A stretch of DNA of 64,000 nt from a bacterium. GTDB taxonomy: Bacteria; Cyanobacteriota; Vampirovibrionia; Obscuribacterales; Obscuribacteraceae. Below are positions 51,574 through 60,082 of the stretch, piece by piece (the first letter of the stretch is position 1; each line of letters begins with the position of its first letter). Position numbers and translations under genes: made by a program. The stretch spans positions 1-64,000 of the forward strand of contig WGMS01000014.1 in the NCBI GenBank assembly GCA_016124935.1. The letters are read 5' to 3'. A model generated the notes under the pieces. That model saw only the letters and a list, made by a program, of their open reading frames with translations. It searched no databases and was not told the origin of the DNA.

Positions 51574-52689
51574 ATGAGAAAAATAATTCATGTCGATATG
51601 GATGCTTTTTTCGCCTCTGTAGAACAGAGGGATAATCCCTATTTTCGAGGCAAGCCGATAGTGGTGGGCGGTCGCCCCGAGTCTAGAGGGGTGGTGGCTG
51701 CCGCCAGCTATGAAGCCAGGCGGTTTGGGATTCATTCGGCTATGCCGGCGCGCACGGCGCAGCAGCTTTGTCCTGGACTGATCTTTGTGAAGCCGCGGTT
51801 TGAAGTTTATCGCGAGGTCTCGGAGCAGATTCGTGATCTCTTCGGGCGCTATACAGATCTGGTAGAGCCGCTCTCCCTCGATGAAGCCTATTTAGATGTG
51901 ACCACAAATAAAAAAGGCTTGCCCTCGGCTACGCTCATCGCCCGCGAGATCAAAGCACAGATTCGCGAAGAAACTGCTCTAACCGCTTCGGCAGGGATCT
52001 CGGTAAATAAATTTCTGGCTAAAATCGCCTCTGATATGCGCAAGCCCGACGGGCTTTTTTTGATCCCACCCCAGAAGGTGGAAGCCTTTATCGAGAGTCT
52101 TGCCATAGAAAAATTCTATGGGGTCGGCAAAGTTACCGCCCAGAAGATGCGGCGGCTCGGAATCGAAAACGGTGCCGATTTGAAGCGTTTCGAAGAGAGG
52201 GAGCTGATCTCGAAGTTCGGCAAAGCCGGGACTTATTTTTATAACATCGCCCGGGGAGTGGACAATCGACCGGTGGTGCCCAATCGAGTGCGTAAGTCCG
52301 TGGGCGCGGAGCGCAGCTATGCCCGGGATTTATCCGAGAGCGAAGAGATACTGGCCAACTTGAATGAAATCGTCGAAATTCTTCTTAGACGTCTTTCAAA
52401 AAGTGGTACCAGGGGTAGAACCTTGACCCTGAAAGTCAAATATGGCGACTACAGCCAGGTGACCAGATCCAGGACCCTGACCGAGTCCATAGAAAATCAG
52501 GCTCAGATTCTGCCTGTGGCTCTTTCTCTGCTCGATTCTACCGAGGTGAGTAAGCGCAGCGTCAGGCTTCTGGGGCTGACCGTCTCGAATCTCGATGGAG
52601 AGGATGAAGAGAGCGGGGAGGGCGGAGACGAACAGGGTCTATCTGAAGGATCTGGTTCCTGCAGACAATTGACTCTCAACTTCTCTTAA
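51574..52689 (+). CDS. dinB: DNA polymerase IV
   Basis: A 371-residue Y-family translesion polymerase. Catalytic carboxylates are present: 'IIHVDMDAFFASVEQRD' near the start and 'SLDEAYLDVT' near residue 105. Also seen: 'SYEARRFGIHSAMP', 'TASAGISVNKFLAKIASD', 'FYGVGKVTAQKMRRLGI' (helix-hairpin-helix) and the little-finger domain. The C-terminus 'RQLTLNFS' fits a beta-clamp binding peptide. An acidic Gly/Glu linker precedes it. No LexA-type box was recognised upstream. Confidence 0.95.
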   Translation: MRKIIHVDMDAFFASVEQRDNPYFRGKPIVVGGRPESRGVVAAASYEARRFGIHSAMPARTAQQLCPGLIFVKPRFEVYREVSEQIRDLFGRYTDLVEPLSLDEAYLDVTTNKKGLPSATLIAREIKAQIREETALTASAGISVNKFLAKIASDMRKPDGLFLIPPQKVEAFIESLAIEKFYGVGKVTAQKMRRLGIENGADLKRFEERELISKFGKAGTYFYNIARGVDNRPVVPNRVRKSVGAERSYARDLSESEEILANLNEIVEILLRRLSKSGTRGRTLTLKVKYGDYSQVTRSRTLTESIENQAQILPVALSLLDSTEVSKRSVRLLGLTVSNLDGEDEESGEGGDEQGLSEGSGSCRQLTLNFS

Positions 52690-52710
52690 AGCTATTGTGT
52701 TTGCTGGTCT

Positions 52711-53241
52711 TCAGTTAGCTCGAATCGGGCTTCTGTTCTTATTCTGCTCGGCGCCTTTCCAGTCTGCCGGCAGGCTCCATTTTTCGGCGATTTTTCTGCC
52801 GTCTATCAGAATCAGCTCCTGACCATCGAGTTCACATTCCAGATTCCAGAGCTGGTCTCTTTTAGCCTGGATGAAACCGCTTATCTTGGTCATAAAATAG
52901 CGCTGGTTGGTGGTGGACCAGACCGCCACGGTGAAGTCGCCTTCGCCTATGGCCTGCACTTTTGCCACGAAATCGAAGACATCGGACGGTTCGTCCTCGA
53001 CCTCTTCTTGAATAAGGAAATTGAGACCGGTCTCTTTTTTATGATAGGGATAGACCTTATAAAGCTGGGTGCTGCCAAAATTAGGGCTTTCTTTCAAACC
53101 CGGGGCGACTTTGCAGGGGAAGGCCTGGCCTGACTCATGAACAAATACACCGGTTTCACTGTTTTTATCCATGGTTACTTTGCCAGTGACAAAGCCCTCG
53201 GCGGAAAGAGTGGCTATTTGTTGACCTTTTATATTCGACAT
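52711..53241 (-). CDS. Hypothetical beta-rich cytosolic protein
   Basis: A 176-residue protein with no recognised family. Alternating hydrophobic strands and Gly turns suggest two OB-like or small-barrel domains ('GFVTGKVTMDKNSETGVFV', 'KVYPYHKKETGLNFLIQ', 'GFIQAKRDQLWNLECELDGQE'), followed by a basic tail. There is no signal or membrane segment. The ATG at 53241 begins 'MSNIKGQQ'. It converges with dinB, with a 21-bp gap. Confidence 0.55.
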   Translation of the reverse strand: MSNIKGQQIATLSAEGFVTGKVTMDKNSETGVFVHESGQAFPCKVAPGLKESPNFGSTQLYKVYPYHKKETGLNFLIQEEVEDEPSDVFDFVAKVQAIGEGDFTVAVWSTTNQRYFMTKISGFIQAKRDQLWNLECELDGQELILIDGRKIAEKWSLPADWKGAEQNKNRSPIRAN

Positions 53242-53543
53242 TGCTTCTCACGATTCAACTGCAACTGCTGAATTATCCTGAGCTTGGCTGAATCTGTAAA
53301 GGTGCGACAGTGGATACATTTTTATAATCTTGATTACAGCCCGGTCAAATCCCGGAAAAGCAGCAATAACAATGATTTGAATTGTTAATTTCTTCTTTTC
53401 GAAACTTCATCAAAGTTGAGAAAAGAGATCTTTGAGAGATCTTTGTAGGTTCATTCAAGATTCAGTGCCGGTGCAGGTTAAGAATCAGCAAAGATATTCC
53501 TCGGAATGCGGCGCCGGCTGCATGATACTACTGGTGGTATGGC
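53242..53543. other. Intergenic region without a recognised feature
   Basis: About 300 bp between two minus-strand genes. GAGATCTTTGAGAGATCTTTG (53425-53445, a 10-11-bp direct repeat) is visible. No ORF with good context and no terminator that I can support. Confidence 0.35.
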
Positions 53544-55028
53544 TTACTTGCAAACTATGGCAGTGCCGCTTTGGCAAGCATCTTGCAGGGCTTCCTGGGC
53601 TGCTTCTAACAGGGCGGGAAGATCCCGGGCATCTTTCGGAATGGAGGCGATCCCGAAATGAAGCCTGGGTCGCCAGACTGTTATGTCATCCGCATTCTGG
53701 TCGAGATCTTGAACTATTCTCTGGGCCAGGTTCGACGCCTTTACGCTTTCCACATTGGGCAGAATGAACCCATAGACTTTGTCGCCCAGCTGTCCCATCA
53801 GGTCGACATCCCGGCGGATACCGTCCAGTCTAGTCAGTAGTTTGTTCAGGTCTCTCGATGGCAATATGCCTCGTCCCCGGTCATCGGTGAGGATGGCGAA
53901 AAGCACCAGGGAAAAATCGGTGCCGAAGCGAAATGCCCGACAGAATTGATATTCGAGAAAGAACTGAAAGGCGTCCCTGTCTAAAATGCCGGTCTCCGGG
54001 TCGGACAGTTTTATCCGGGTGCGCTTTGCACTCTCTGCATCGAGCCGGATGAAGTCGCGAGGGGCGCCGAGGTTGACCAGCTTGGGCGCGTTTTTTGAAT
54101 CAATGGCAGGGGCGGTGGGCGAGGTGATTACCTGGCGATAGTCCGGGCAGGGACCGTCTAGATCCAGTTCTATTTCCTGTTCAATTCTTTGTTCCGGCTC
54201 AGGCGGCAGTTCTGATTGTCTCGCTTCGGCGGTGGGTTTGTTCTCTTGCTCCGGCGCATTGTCCTGGTTGTCCGAAAGGAAGTCATCCTCCTCGTCATAG
54301 CCGCCTGTGCCAGGAGCCAGATCCGTAGGCAGGCTTACCTCTCGGACCGAAACTCCCGTGGGTGTCAGGGCCAGTCCGACTTTCAATAGATTGGCCGCGT
54401 AGATGAAGGTCTTGCTGCGGGGCAGAAGCAACCTGGTTGCTACCTCTTTTATCGAGGCTATGCCCGAGATACCCTGCAGGAATTTGACTTGCTGGGGAAT
54501 ATCTTCTCCGTATCCCAGAGCGATTATCTCTTCGGTGCTGAGACCACATTCTCCGGCAAGATCACGACTTCTATCGAGCCTCGAGTTTTCGTTAATGCCG
54601 AGTCCCTCCAGAAATCTGGCACTGGATTTATAGAGTTCTCCGTTCTTAAATAGATTCTCGAAACCATCTTTGACCGTAAAGTGGGTCGGTTCTCGAAAAG
54701 CCTCGAACTTTATTTTGGCGTCATCCATCAGGAAAAGCTCGAGAATCGCCTCGGTCCCGGTGGCGCTATGGGACTGGGCGTGATGGGCCTGGCCTTTGAC
54801 GAACTGGATGGTGGTCATATGGTGAGCATTACCCACCGAAAGATGACCGGTTATCTCTTTTTGAGTGGCCACTTGAAGAAGCCAAGCCGGCGGTTTCTCT
54901 CTGAGGCTACCGCAGAGCAAGCGCTCTTGCTCGACCTTTTCGAGATTGTCCATCTCCTGGGTCGAATACCCGAAAGCTGCCGGGAATGAACTATTGGTCT
55001 GTTTTTGATCCTTGTCGCTGGGGCCCAT
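53544..55028 (-). CDS. DUF4388 domain plus degenerate GGDEF protein
   Basis: A 494-residue protein from the ATG at 55028 (the open frame begins at a TTG 18 bp upstream). Residues ~45-130 fit the DUF4388/PATAN-like domain ('KEITGHLSVGNAHHMTTIQF' and 'KGQAHHAQSHSATGTEAILELF'), common in two-component and gliding regulators. A long acidic/Pro-rich linker (~245-320) leads to a C-terminal GGDEF fold ('DPETGILDRDAFQFFLEYQF', 'LHFGIASIPKDARDLPALL') whose signature is 'LGDKVYGFIL', so no cyclase activity is expected. No membrane segment. Probably a c-di-GMP-related adaptor. Confidence 0.75.
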   Translation of the reverse strand: MGPSDKDQKQTNSSFPAAFGYSTQEMDNLEKVEQERLLCGSLREKPPAWLLQVATQKEITGHLSVGNAHHMTTIQFVKGQAHHAQSHSATGTEAILELFLMDDAKIKFEAFREPTHFTVKDGFENLFKNGELYKSSARFLEGLGINENSRLDRSRDLAGECGLSTEEIIALGYGEDIPQQVKFLQGISGIASIKEVATRLLLPRSKTFIYAANLLKVGLALTPTGVSVREVSLPTDLAPGTGGYDEEDDFLSDNQDNAPEQENKPTAEARQSELPPEPEQRIEQEIELDLDGPCPDYRQVITSPTAPAIDSKNAPKLVNLGAPRDFIRLDAESAKRTRIKLSDPETGILDRDAFQFFLEYQFCRAFRFGTDFSLVLFAILTDDRGRGILPSRDLNKLLTRLDGIRRDVDLMGQLGDKVYGFILPNVESVKASNLAQRIVQDLDQNADDITVWRPRLHFGIASIPKDARDLPALLEAAQEALQDACQSGTAIVCK

Positions 55029-55126
55029 GGGCGCTTTACCCGTCAAAGAGATTGCTTTTCAAAAAGGGAGGGATGGGAGAAAGGATCCAGATCTATATAT
55101 TCTCTTTTTCCAGCTAATTTAACCGT

Positions 55127-56038
55127 TTACCCGTCGGCATCGTACTTGTAGCCATGCTCCGTCGCCTTGCGGCGATCTTCGGCGGCTTCTTTCGGTTTGC
55201 CCCAGAGGATATAGGCCCTTGCCCGGCGAGCATAATATAGTCCGTTCTCCGGGTCCTTCTTGACGGCGTTGCCGTAGGCCTGGATCGCTCTGTCGTAACT
55301 TTCCATGCCCAGATAGGCATCGCCGAGGTCGACCTGTAATGAGGCGTTATCAGGTTTCAATTCTGCGCATTTATTGAGGTCTTCGGCGGCGTTTTCGAAC
55401 CGGGATGTGAAAAGGTAGGATTCGCCTCGAATTGCCAGGGCATTGGTGTAGGTACTGTTGAGAGTGAGGGTCTTGTTGCAATCTGCTATTGCTTTGTCAT
55501 AGCGTTCAAGGGCGAAATTGGTCTCGGCCCGCAGACAATAGGGAAAAGAGTCATGGGGCGCCAGTTCAATCGCCCGGTCAAAGGCCGATAGCGCTTTGTC
55601 GAAGTCCTCTTCGAGACGGTAGACCTTGCCCAGATAGCAGTAAGCTCTTGCGTTTTCGGGGTTTTTCTCGATCTCTTCTTTTAACCCCTTTGTGGCATCA
55701 AGAGCACGCTTGGCTTTGGCCAGTTTATAGAGCGCCACAAGGGTGCTGTCCCTGGGTTCATGCTCCGGGGGCTCGATCTCGTCTTCCGTATAGGAACGGT
55801 CCCTCAAAAGGACATGGTCCGAATTTATTTCGAGCTGCTCGGTTTTGAGAGCATGGCTTACCGTAAGGGGTATTTCCAGGCTTTCTCTCTCTTGCGGGTT
55901 GATCTCTTCTTCTATGCCCTCGCTGCCGCAGCCGACGGTCATAAACAGCGAACCTGTAAAGACGAGGACGAGGGTGATGATGGATATTTTTGATGAAGCT
56001 GGCAGAACTTTAGAAAATCGGTGACTGGGCACTTTCAT
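55127..56038 (-). CDS. TPR lipoprotein
   Basis: A 303-residue protein with a lipoprotein signal ('LVLVFTGSLFMTVGC' with the lipobox Cys at about residue 37). After a Glu-rich linker about five tetratricopeptide repeats follow ('ARAYCYLGKVYRLEEDFDKA', 'FPYCLRAETNFALERYDKA', 'ASLQVDLGDAYLGMESYDRA'). It is probably a membrane-anchored scaffold. It lies between a GGDEF-like regulator gene and the divergent LRR kinase gene. Confidence 0.78.
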   Translation of the reverse strand: MKVPSHRFSKVLPASSKISIITLVLVFTGSLFMTVGCGSEGIEEEINPQERESLEIPLTVSHALKTEQLEINSDHVLLRDRSYTEDEIEPPEHEPRDSTLVALYKLAKAKRALDATKGLKEEIEKNPENARAYCYLGKVYRLEEDFDKALSAFDRAIELAPHDSFPYCLRAETNFALERYDKAIADCNKTLTLNSTYTNALAIRGESYLFTSRFENAAEDLNKCAELKPDNASLQVDLGDAYLGMESYDRAIQAYGNAVKKDPENGLYYARRARAYILWGKPKEAAEDRRKATEHGYKYDADG

Positions 56039-56210
56039 GGAGGAGACCGGGCTTAGGTGGTAAAAGAAAGATCAAGATCAAATTCACGGGCAAGGCACGA
56101 TTTTAGCAAATGCTTTTGCAAGTCCTTTCTCTTTGCAGCCCCGGGGGCGATGCGGGTATATTGGTGGTTGTTGAAATGGCAGAATTCTTCAAGTATCTGA
56201 GGAGTGTTTG

Positions 56211-58376
56211 GTGGGGCCGGATATCGATTTGAATTTGGAAAAATTTGATCTGCCGGATCGTTATGAGCTGGATTCTATCCTGGGCGAAGGCGGAATAGGC
56301 GTCGTTTTGAAAGCACGAGATACGGTACTGGATAAGGTGGTGGCTATTAAAATGCTGCGCTCGAGACTATCCGCCAACCAGGCGGTGCGTTTCCATACCG
56401 AAGCACGCACACTGGCGCGGCTGAATCATCCTAATATTCTAACGGCGCTGGACTTTCAGGTAACCGAGGACGGCAATCCTTTTTTAGTGCTGGATTTTCT
56501 CGAGGGAGAGGATCTGGATTCTTTTATAGATCGAGAAGGTCCACTGGAATTGGAAGAGGCTCGCGATATCTTCTATCAGATTTTAGACGGTCTCGATTAC
56601 GCCCATCGTCAGGGTATTGTCCACCGCGATATCAAACCTTCGAATATAATGCTGCTCGGAGTTCATGCCGGTGAGCCGCTCGTTAAAATTGTCGATTTCG
56701 GGCTCTCCAAGCTGGTTCTTGCCGATCAGGGCGACGATGACTTTGACCAGAAGCTCACCGCCACCGGTGCTATGCTGGGTTCGCCATTGTATATGAGTCC
56801 GGAGCAGGCAAGGGGTCAGCCGGCAGGTCCTTCATCGGACATCTATTCTCTGGGCTGTGTTTTTTACAGGGTCTTAACCGGGTCACCACCTTATCTCGGT
56901 GATACCGCCATCGAAACCATCAAAAGGAGGCTGGAGGACTCACTGCCATCTCTGTCCGAGCTTCGGCCGGAGACGGAATTCGATCCGGGTCTCCAGGCTG
57001 TATTATCTTCCATGCTGGAGCGAGAAGCCCGGGACCGTCCCGCTACGGCGTCCCAGATAAAGAGCCGACTTTCCAAGGTTTTCGATTTATTGCTGGAGGC
57101 TAGCGATATCGACCGGAGTGTTGTCGAAGAAGCAGTCGAAAATGCAATCGAAGAAAAAGCAGCGGTGGAGCCAAAGAGGTCGATTGCATCCTTGTCTCTG
57201 TATATGGTGCCGATAATAATTCTTCTCATCGCCTCAATTATTGTGATTGGTCTTTTTTCGACAGGAAAAAAGAGTAAGGCGACCCGGTGGTCTGATTCGG
57301 TCAATAAGGTAGCGGGTACGGAAAGTTATTTACCGATTGGGGAATATGATTCGGAAAATCCTTTGAACGACTTCGATAGAGTCTCTTTCGACGTCAAGCA
57401 GAACAAGCTAGGTTTTTGTGATGTTATATGCCATGGCAAAGTTCAAGATAGTGACCTTCCCCTTTTGTTCAAGTCTCTGAACAAAGGAGACAGAGTATCT
57501 AAGCTCTCCCTGACCAATTCGAAGGTTACTGAAGCCGGTTTGAGGGAGATAGCCCTTCGTCCGGCTTTTAGATCTTGTGTGTGCATCGATCTGAGAGACT
57601 CACTCCTGCACGACAAAGATCTTTTGGCGCTCTCTTCTTTTCCAGATTTGAATGAGGTGGTGCTCGATCATTGCGAGAATTTGACGGATGATGGTTTTAG
57701 AAACTTGAGAGACTGCCGGAAAGTCGACACGCTAAAAATTCAGAGTCTGGCACTCAGCCCGGCAGGATATGGCTATATCGCCGAGCTGCCAGTTCTGACC
57801 CATCTCGATATGCGTCATGTTCGTCAGTTGGACGCCGATTGCATGCGGGCCCTGGCCAAGGCGCCCAGTCTGACCTGTATAGACATCGCCGGTTCAGGCA
57901 AGACGGAGCGAGGCAAGGTGACCGCCGAAGCGCTGGCTGCTTGTGGTGGCTTTAAGAAACTGCGATTGCTGGGACTGGAGAATATCGAGCCCGAGATACT
58001 GGCTCCGGGACTTGAAGGTTTGACCGAGGCTCCTTCGCTCAGAAGTTTGACTTTTAGTGGTTTCAGTCGGCTGCCTGAGGATCTCGGTCAGCGTTTGAAG
58101 CTTTTGAAGCGTTTGAGAAAAGTCTCCATATTGTCCTGCCCGGCTTTGTCCGAGGTGGTTATTGCTTCTCTGGCCAGCGCTGATCAGATTGAATCACTGT
58201 CTATAGTCAATTGTGATCTTGAAGATAAGATCCGTGCTTTGTCCAAACTCTGCCTGGGTAAGAATCTGGTGCATCTCAGGCTTGATCCCTCAGCCGAGAT
58301 TTATCGAGATCAGTTGAGCAGGTTGCTGAATAATAGAACCAGCCTTGAGTTCGGCGAAACTATTCGTGTCCCTTGA
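56211..58376 (+). CDS. Transmembrane Ser/Thr kinase with extracytoplasmic leucine-rich repeats
   Basis: A 721-722-residue receptor-like kinase. GTG at 56211 is preferred over the in-frame TTG at 56208; AGGAG lies upstream. Kinase domain ~19-290: 'LGEGGIGVVLKA', Lys48 in 'VAIKML', 'HRDIKPSN' (139-146), 'DFG' (163-165), 'SPLYMSPEQARG', all intact. One helix at ~331-350 crosses the membrane. Residues ~420-720 are leucine-rich repeats of the RNI/cysteine-containing type ('LTNSKVTEAGLREIAL', 'LDHCENLTDDGFRNLRDC', 'LPVLTHLDMRHVRQLDADC'), placed outside the cytosol. Such a domain would bind a protein or wall ligand and pass a signal to the kinase. Divergent from the TPR lipoprotein gene. Confidence 0.9.
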   Translation: MGPDIDLNLEKFDLPDRYELDSILGEGGIGVVLKARDTVLDKVVAIKMLRSRLSANQAVRFHTEARTLARLNHPNILTALDFQVTEDGNPFLVLDFLEGEDLDSFIDREGPLELEEARDIFYQILDGLDYAHRQGIVHRDIKPSNIMLLGVHAGEPLVKIVDFGLSKLVLADQGDDDFDQKLTATGAMLGSPLYMSPEQARGQPAGPSSDIYSLGCVFYRVLTGSPPYLGDTAIETIKRRLEDSLPSLSELRPETEFDPGLQAVLSSMLEREARDRPATASQIKSRLSKVFDLLLEASDIDRSVVEEAVENAIEEKAAVEPKRSIASLSLYMVPIIILLIASIIVIGLFSTGKKSKATRWSDSVNKVAGTESYLPIGEYDSENPLNDFDRVSFDVKQNKLGFCDVICHGKVQDSDLPLLFKSLNKGDRVSKLSLTNSKVTEAGLREIALRPAFRSCVCIDLRDSLLHDKDLLALSSFPDLNEVVLDHCENLTDDGFRNLRDCRKVDTLKIQSLALSPAGYGYIAELPVLTHLDMRHVRQLDADCMRALAKAPSLTCIDIAGSGKTERGKVTAEALAACGGFKKLRLLGLENIEPEILAPGLEGLTEAPSLRSLTFSGFSRLPEDLGQRLKLLKRLRKVSILSCPALSEVVIASLASADQIESLSIVNCDLEDKIRALSKLCLGKNLVHLRLDPSAEIYRDQLSRLLNNRTSLEFGETIRVP

Positions 58377-58388
58377 CTTTCGAGGGTG

Positions 58389-58832
58389 CTAAGGGGCGAT
58401 CTTTGTAAAGCCGATTAGGGCAAGTAGACCAAGGGTGATTAAAAAGTTGGTGGCAAGGGTGTAGATAACCGTTCTTGGGCTTTTGAAAATATTGTCGAGC
58501 AACGCGCCGGGGGAGCTTTGCGACTCGGACCGGCTTTTTGCGATTAGATAGAGATCGAGCAGAAATCCCTGCACGAGAATAAGAAAAGCAAAGAGCGCTT
58601 TGAAGGCATCGTTCTCGGCAGGCGCCACCATTCCACTATCGAGTTTGAGCCAGCAGAGGGTCGGGATAAGCAGACAGGGAAGCAAAAGCAAAATTGCCGA
58701 ATAGATAAAATGACCTGTGGCCGAGCGCCAGCTTTTATAGAAGAGTTTTTGAAACAGCGGCAGCTTTACTAAAGTAATCGCAAAGGCGATTACTGAAATC
58801 TCTATCCATTCTAAGAAAAACTCTTCCAACAT
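58389..58832 (-). CDS. Four-helix membrane protein
   Basis: A 147-residue protein from the ATG at 58832; the longer open frame runs into the upstream gene. About four hydrophobic helices (residues ~5-22, 35-57, 72-95, 122-144) with a charged loop before the last. No family is recognised. Its ATG is 2 bp after the stop of the L,D-transpeptidase gene, so the two are co-transcribed and perhaps coupled in function. Confidence 0.65.
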   Translation of the reverse strand: MLEEFFLEWIEISVIAFAITLVKLPLFQKLFYKSWRSATGHFIYSAILLLLPCLLIPTLCWLKLDSGMVAPAENDAFKALFAFLILVQGFLLDLYLIAKSRSESQSSPGALLDNIFKSPRTVIYTLATNFLITLGLLALIGFTKIAP

Positions 58833-58834
58833 TT

Positions 58835-59629
58835 TTATTGCGAGAGTATCTGATTGTTCCAGGGTATGGTGGTCGAAATCTCTTTGACAATCTCGAACTG
58901 CGCCAGTCGTTCCCGCAAACGGCTGTATACTTCCGGAAGCCACTTCGGACCTGTTTTCATGTCTACTTCGGGCTCTTTCAAATTGAAGTTGCAAGGGCTC
59001 AAAATGACTTCGATGCCGCGCAAGCCTGTGTCATGGGCAAGGATAAAGATCTCTTCGATGGCGCTGTCGCCCATGGCAAGACAGCCCGTGGACCAGAAAC
59101 TGCCGTGGATTTCGATATCGCTGCCTAAATTGGAGCGTTTCTCTTGTCTGGCGTATTTGATGTCGTCTTTGTTCGGATAGTTGAGCAGGAGGGCGAGGTG
59201 CGCTATGGAATTGGGTTTGAAGCCGATAATTTTATAGATGCCCTCGGGAATCTGTCGGTCGCCCTCTTTTAGCTTCGGTCCCGGGTTGCCGCTGACGCCT
59301 ACGATGGGATACGAGAGGATCAACTGGTTCTTCCCCTTCTTATCTGGGGTGAAGATGTGGAGCACACGCTCATCTTTGAGGCCGATCATGGTCAGTTTGT
59401 GGGGAGGGTAGGCAAACCCGCGGCTTTCGAAGCGAAATTTCAGTCGGTCTCTAACGAGGGGACCGTATTCTTTGACAGCTCCTGATACGGTGCTGTGTTT
59501 GCCGCGCTTGGCAAGGGCGGAGTCGGCGAGGCCGACCGGGTAGATCGCTAGAGTTGACAGAAGCGAAGCGACCACCAGAGTCGATAGAAAAAGAGATTGC
59601 AGGGGGCGGCATTTGTACATGCCTATCAT
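58835..59629 (-). CDS. L,D-transpeptidase (YkuD/YafK-type)
   Basis: A 264-residue protein (ATG at 59629; another at 59620) with an N-terminal membrane or signal segment ('LFLSTLVVASLLSTLAIYPV'). The catalytic motif 'EIHGSFWSTGCLAMGD' contains the His-x(6)-Ser-x-Gly-Cys pattern of YkuD-fold L,D-transpeptidases, and 'GDRQIPEGIYKI' with 'VGVSGNPGPKLKEGD' are typical of the YafK-type. It would form 3-3 peptidoglycan crosslinks or attach or detach proteins at the wall. The terminator of RNA copy 2 ends only about 5 bp before the ATG, leaving no room for its own promoter or ribosome-binding site. Confidence 0.88.
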   Translation of the reverse strand: MIGMYKCRPLQSLFLSTLVVASLLSTLAIYPVGLADSALAKRGKHSTVSGAVKEYGPLVRDRLKFRFESRGFAYPPHKLTMIGLKDERVLHIFTPDKKGKNQLILSYPIVGVSGNPGPKLKEGDRQIPEGIYKIIGFKPNSIAHLALLLNYPNKDDIKYARQEKRSNLGSDIEIHGSFWSTGCLAMGDSAIEEIFILAHDTGLRGIEVILSPCNFNLKEPEVDMKTGPKWLPEVYSRLRERLAQFEIVKEISTTIPWNNQILSQ

Positions 59630-59633
59630 TTTA

Positions 59634-59892
59634 TACAAAAACACCACCCAGTATAACTGCGGTGGTGTTAGCTGCTACTGTCTGTCAGCCTCTTACGTGT
59701 AGGCTCAGTATCTCAACAATCGACTTTCAGATAGTCTCATGATGCGGGCTCATCTTGTTATCGTTTCCGGCTGGCGCCAGCCTGATGTTTCTACAAAGGC
59801 CCCTCGGCTCAACGCGCTCATCAATTATTGTGGGCGCTCACCGCTTTCGTTTATTAGTCTACCGCAATCACTACATATGAAAAGTACCCCGG
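59634..59892 (-). ncRNA. Unclassified structured RNA, copy 2
   Basis: Predicted ~260-nt transcript. Helices (plus-strand coordinates): GCGC 59814-59817 with GCGC 59834-59837; a 14-nt palindrome with GGCTGGCGCCAGCC at 59769-59782; AGCCT 59687-59691 with AGGCT 59701-59705; a terminator with AACACCACC 59640-59648 and GGTGGTGTT 59661-59669, followed on the minus strand by TTTTTGTA. At each helix the base pairs differ from copies 1 and 3 yet complement each other, i.e. covariation. Being directly in front of the L,D-transpeptidase gene, this copy might also act in cis. Confidence 0.82.
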
Positions 59893-59898
59893 AGAACA

Positions 59899-59926
59899 TT
59901 TAATAAATATCGAAGAGGTAGTCAAA
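59899..59926 (-). promoter_or_regulatory. Promoter of RNA copy 2
   Basis: TTGACT (-35, 59921-59926) and TTAAAT (-10, 59899-59904) with 16 bp between, or 17 if TAAATG is the -10. Transcription would start near 59892. Confidence 0.65.
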
Positions 59927-59966
59927 GCACAGGCGATGCCGGTCTTCTCTTGGATGGTCGGCTTGG

Positions 59967-59976
59967 CAAGAGCTTG
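59967..59976. promoter_or_regulatory. Conserved palindrome upstream of RNA copy 2
   Basis: CAAGAGCTTG (CAAG-N2-CTTG), 40 bp before the -35 box; GCATATGCG follows 41 bp further at 60008-60016. Same arrangement as in copies 1 and 3. Confidence 0.6.
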
Positions 59977-60082
59977 AACCAGCTTCTATAAACAGTTTTG
60001 CATTGTTGCATATGCGACACATATGTCATTTTGTAGAAAACTGCCATCACAGGCAGTGCCGGGGCGTTTGCTACGGCTATGG

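Larger units (their letters stand above)
59634..60043 (-). repeat. RNA cassette copy 2 (of three)
   Basis: Second ~410-bp block of the family. It sits 40 bp after the stop of the TonB-like gene and directly before the L,D-transpeptidase gene. The order of elements (GTAGAAAAC block, GCATATGCG, CAAGAGCTTG, promoter, RNA, terminator) and their spacing match copies 1 and 3. Confidence 0.88.
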
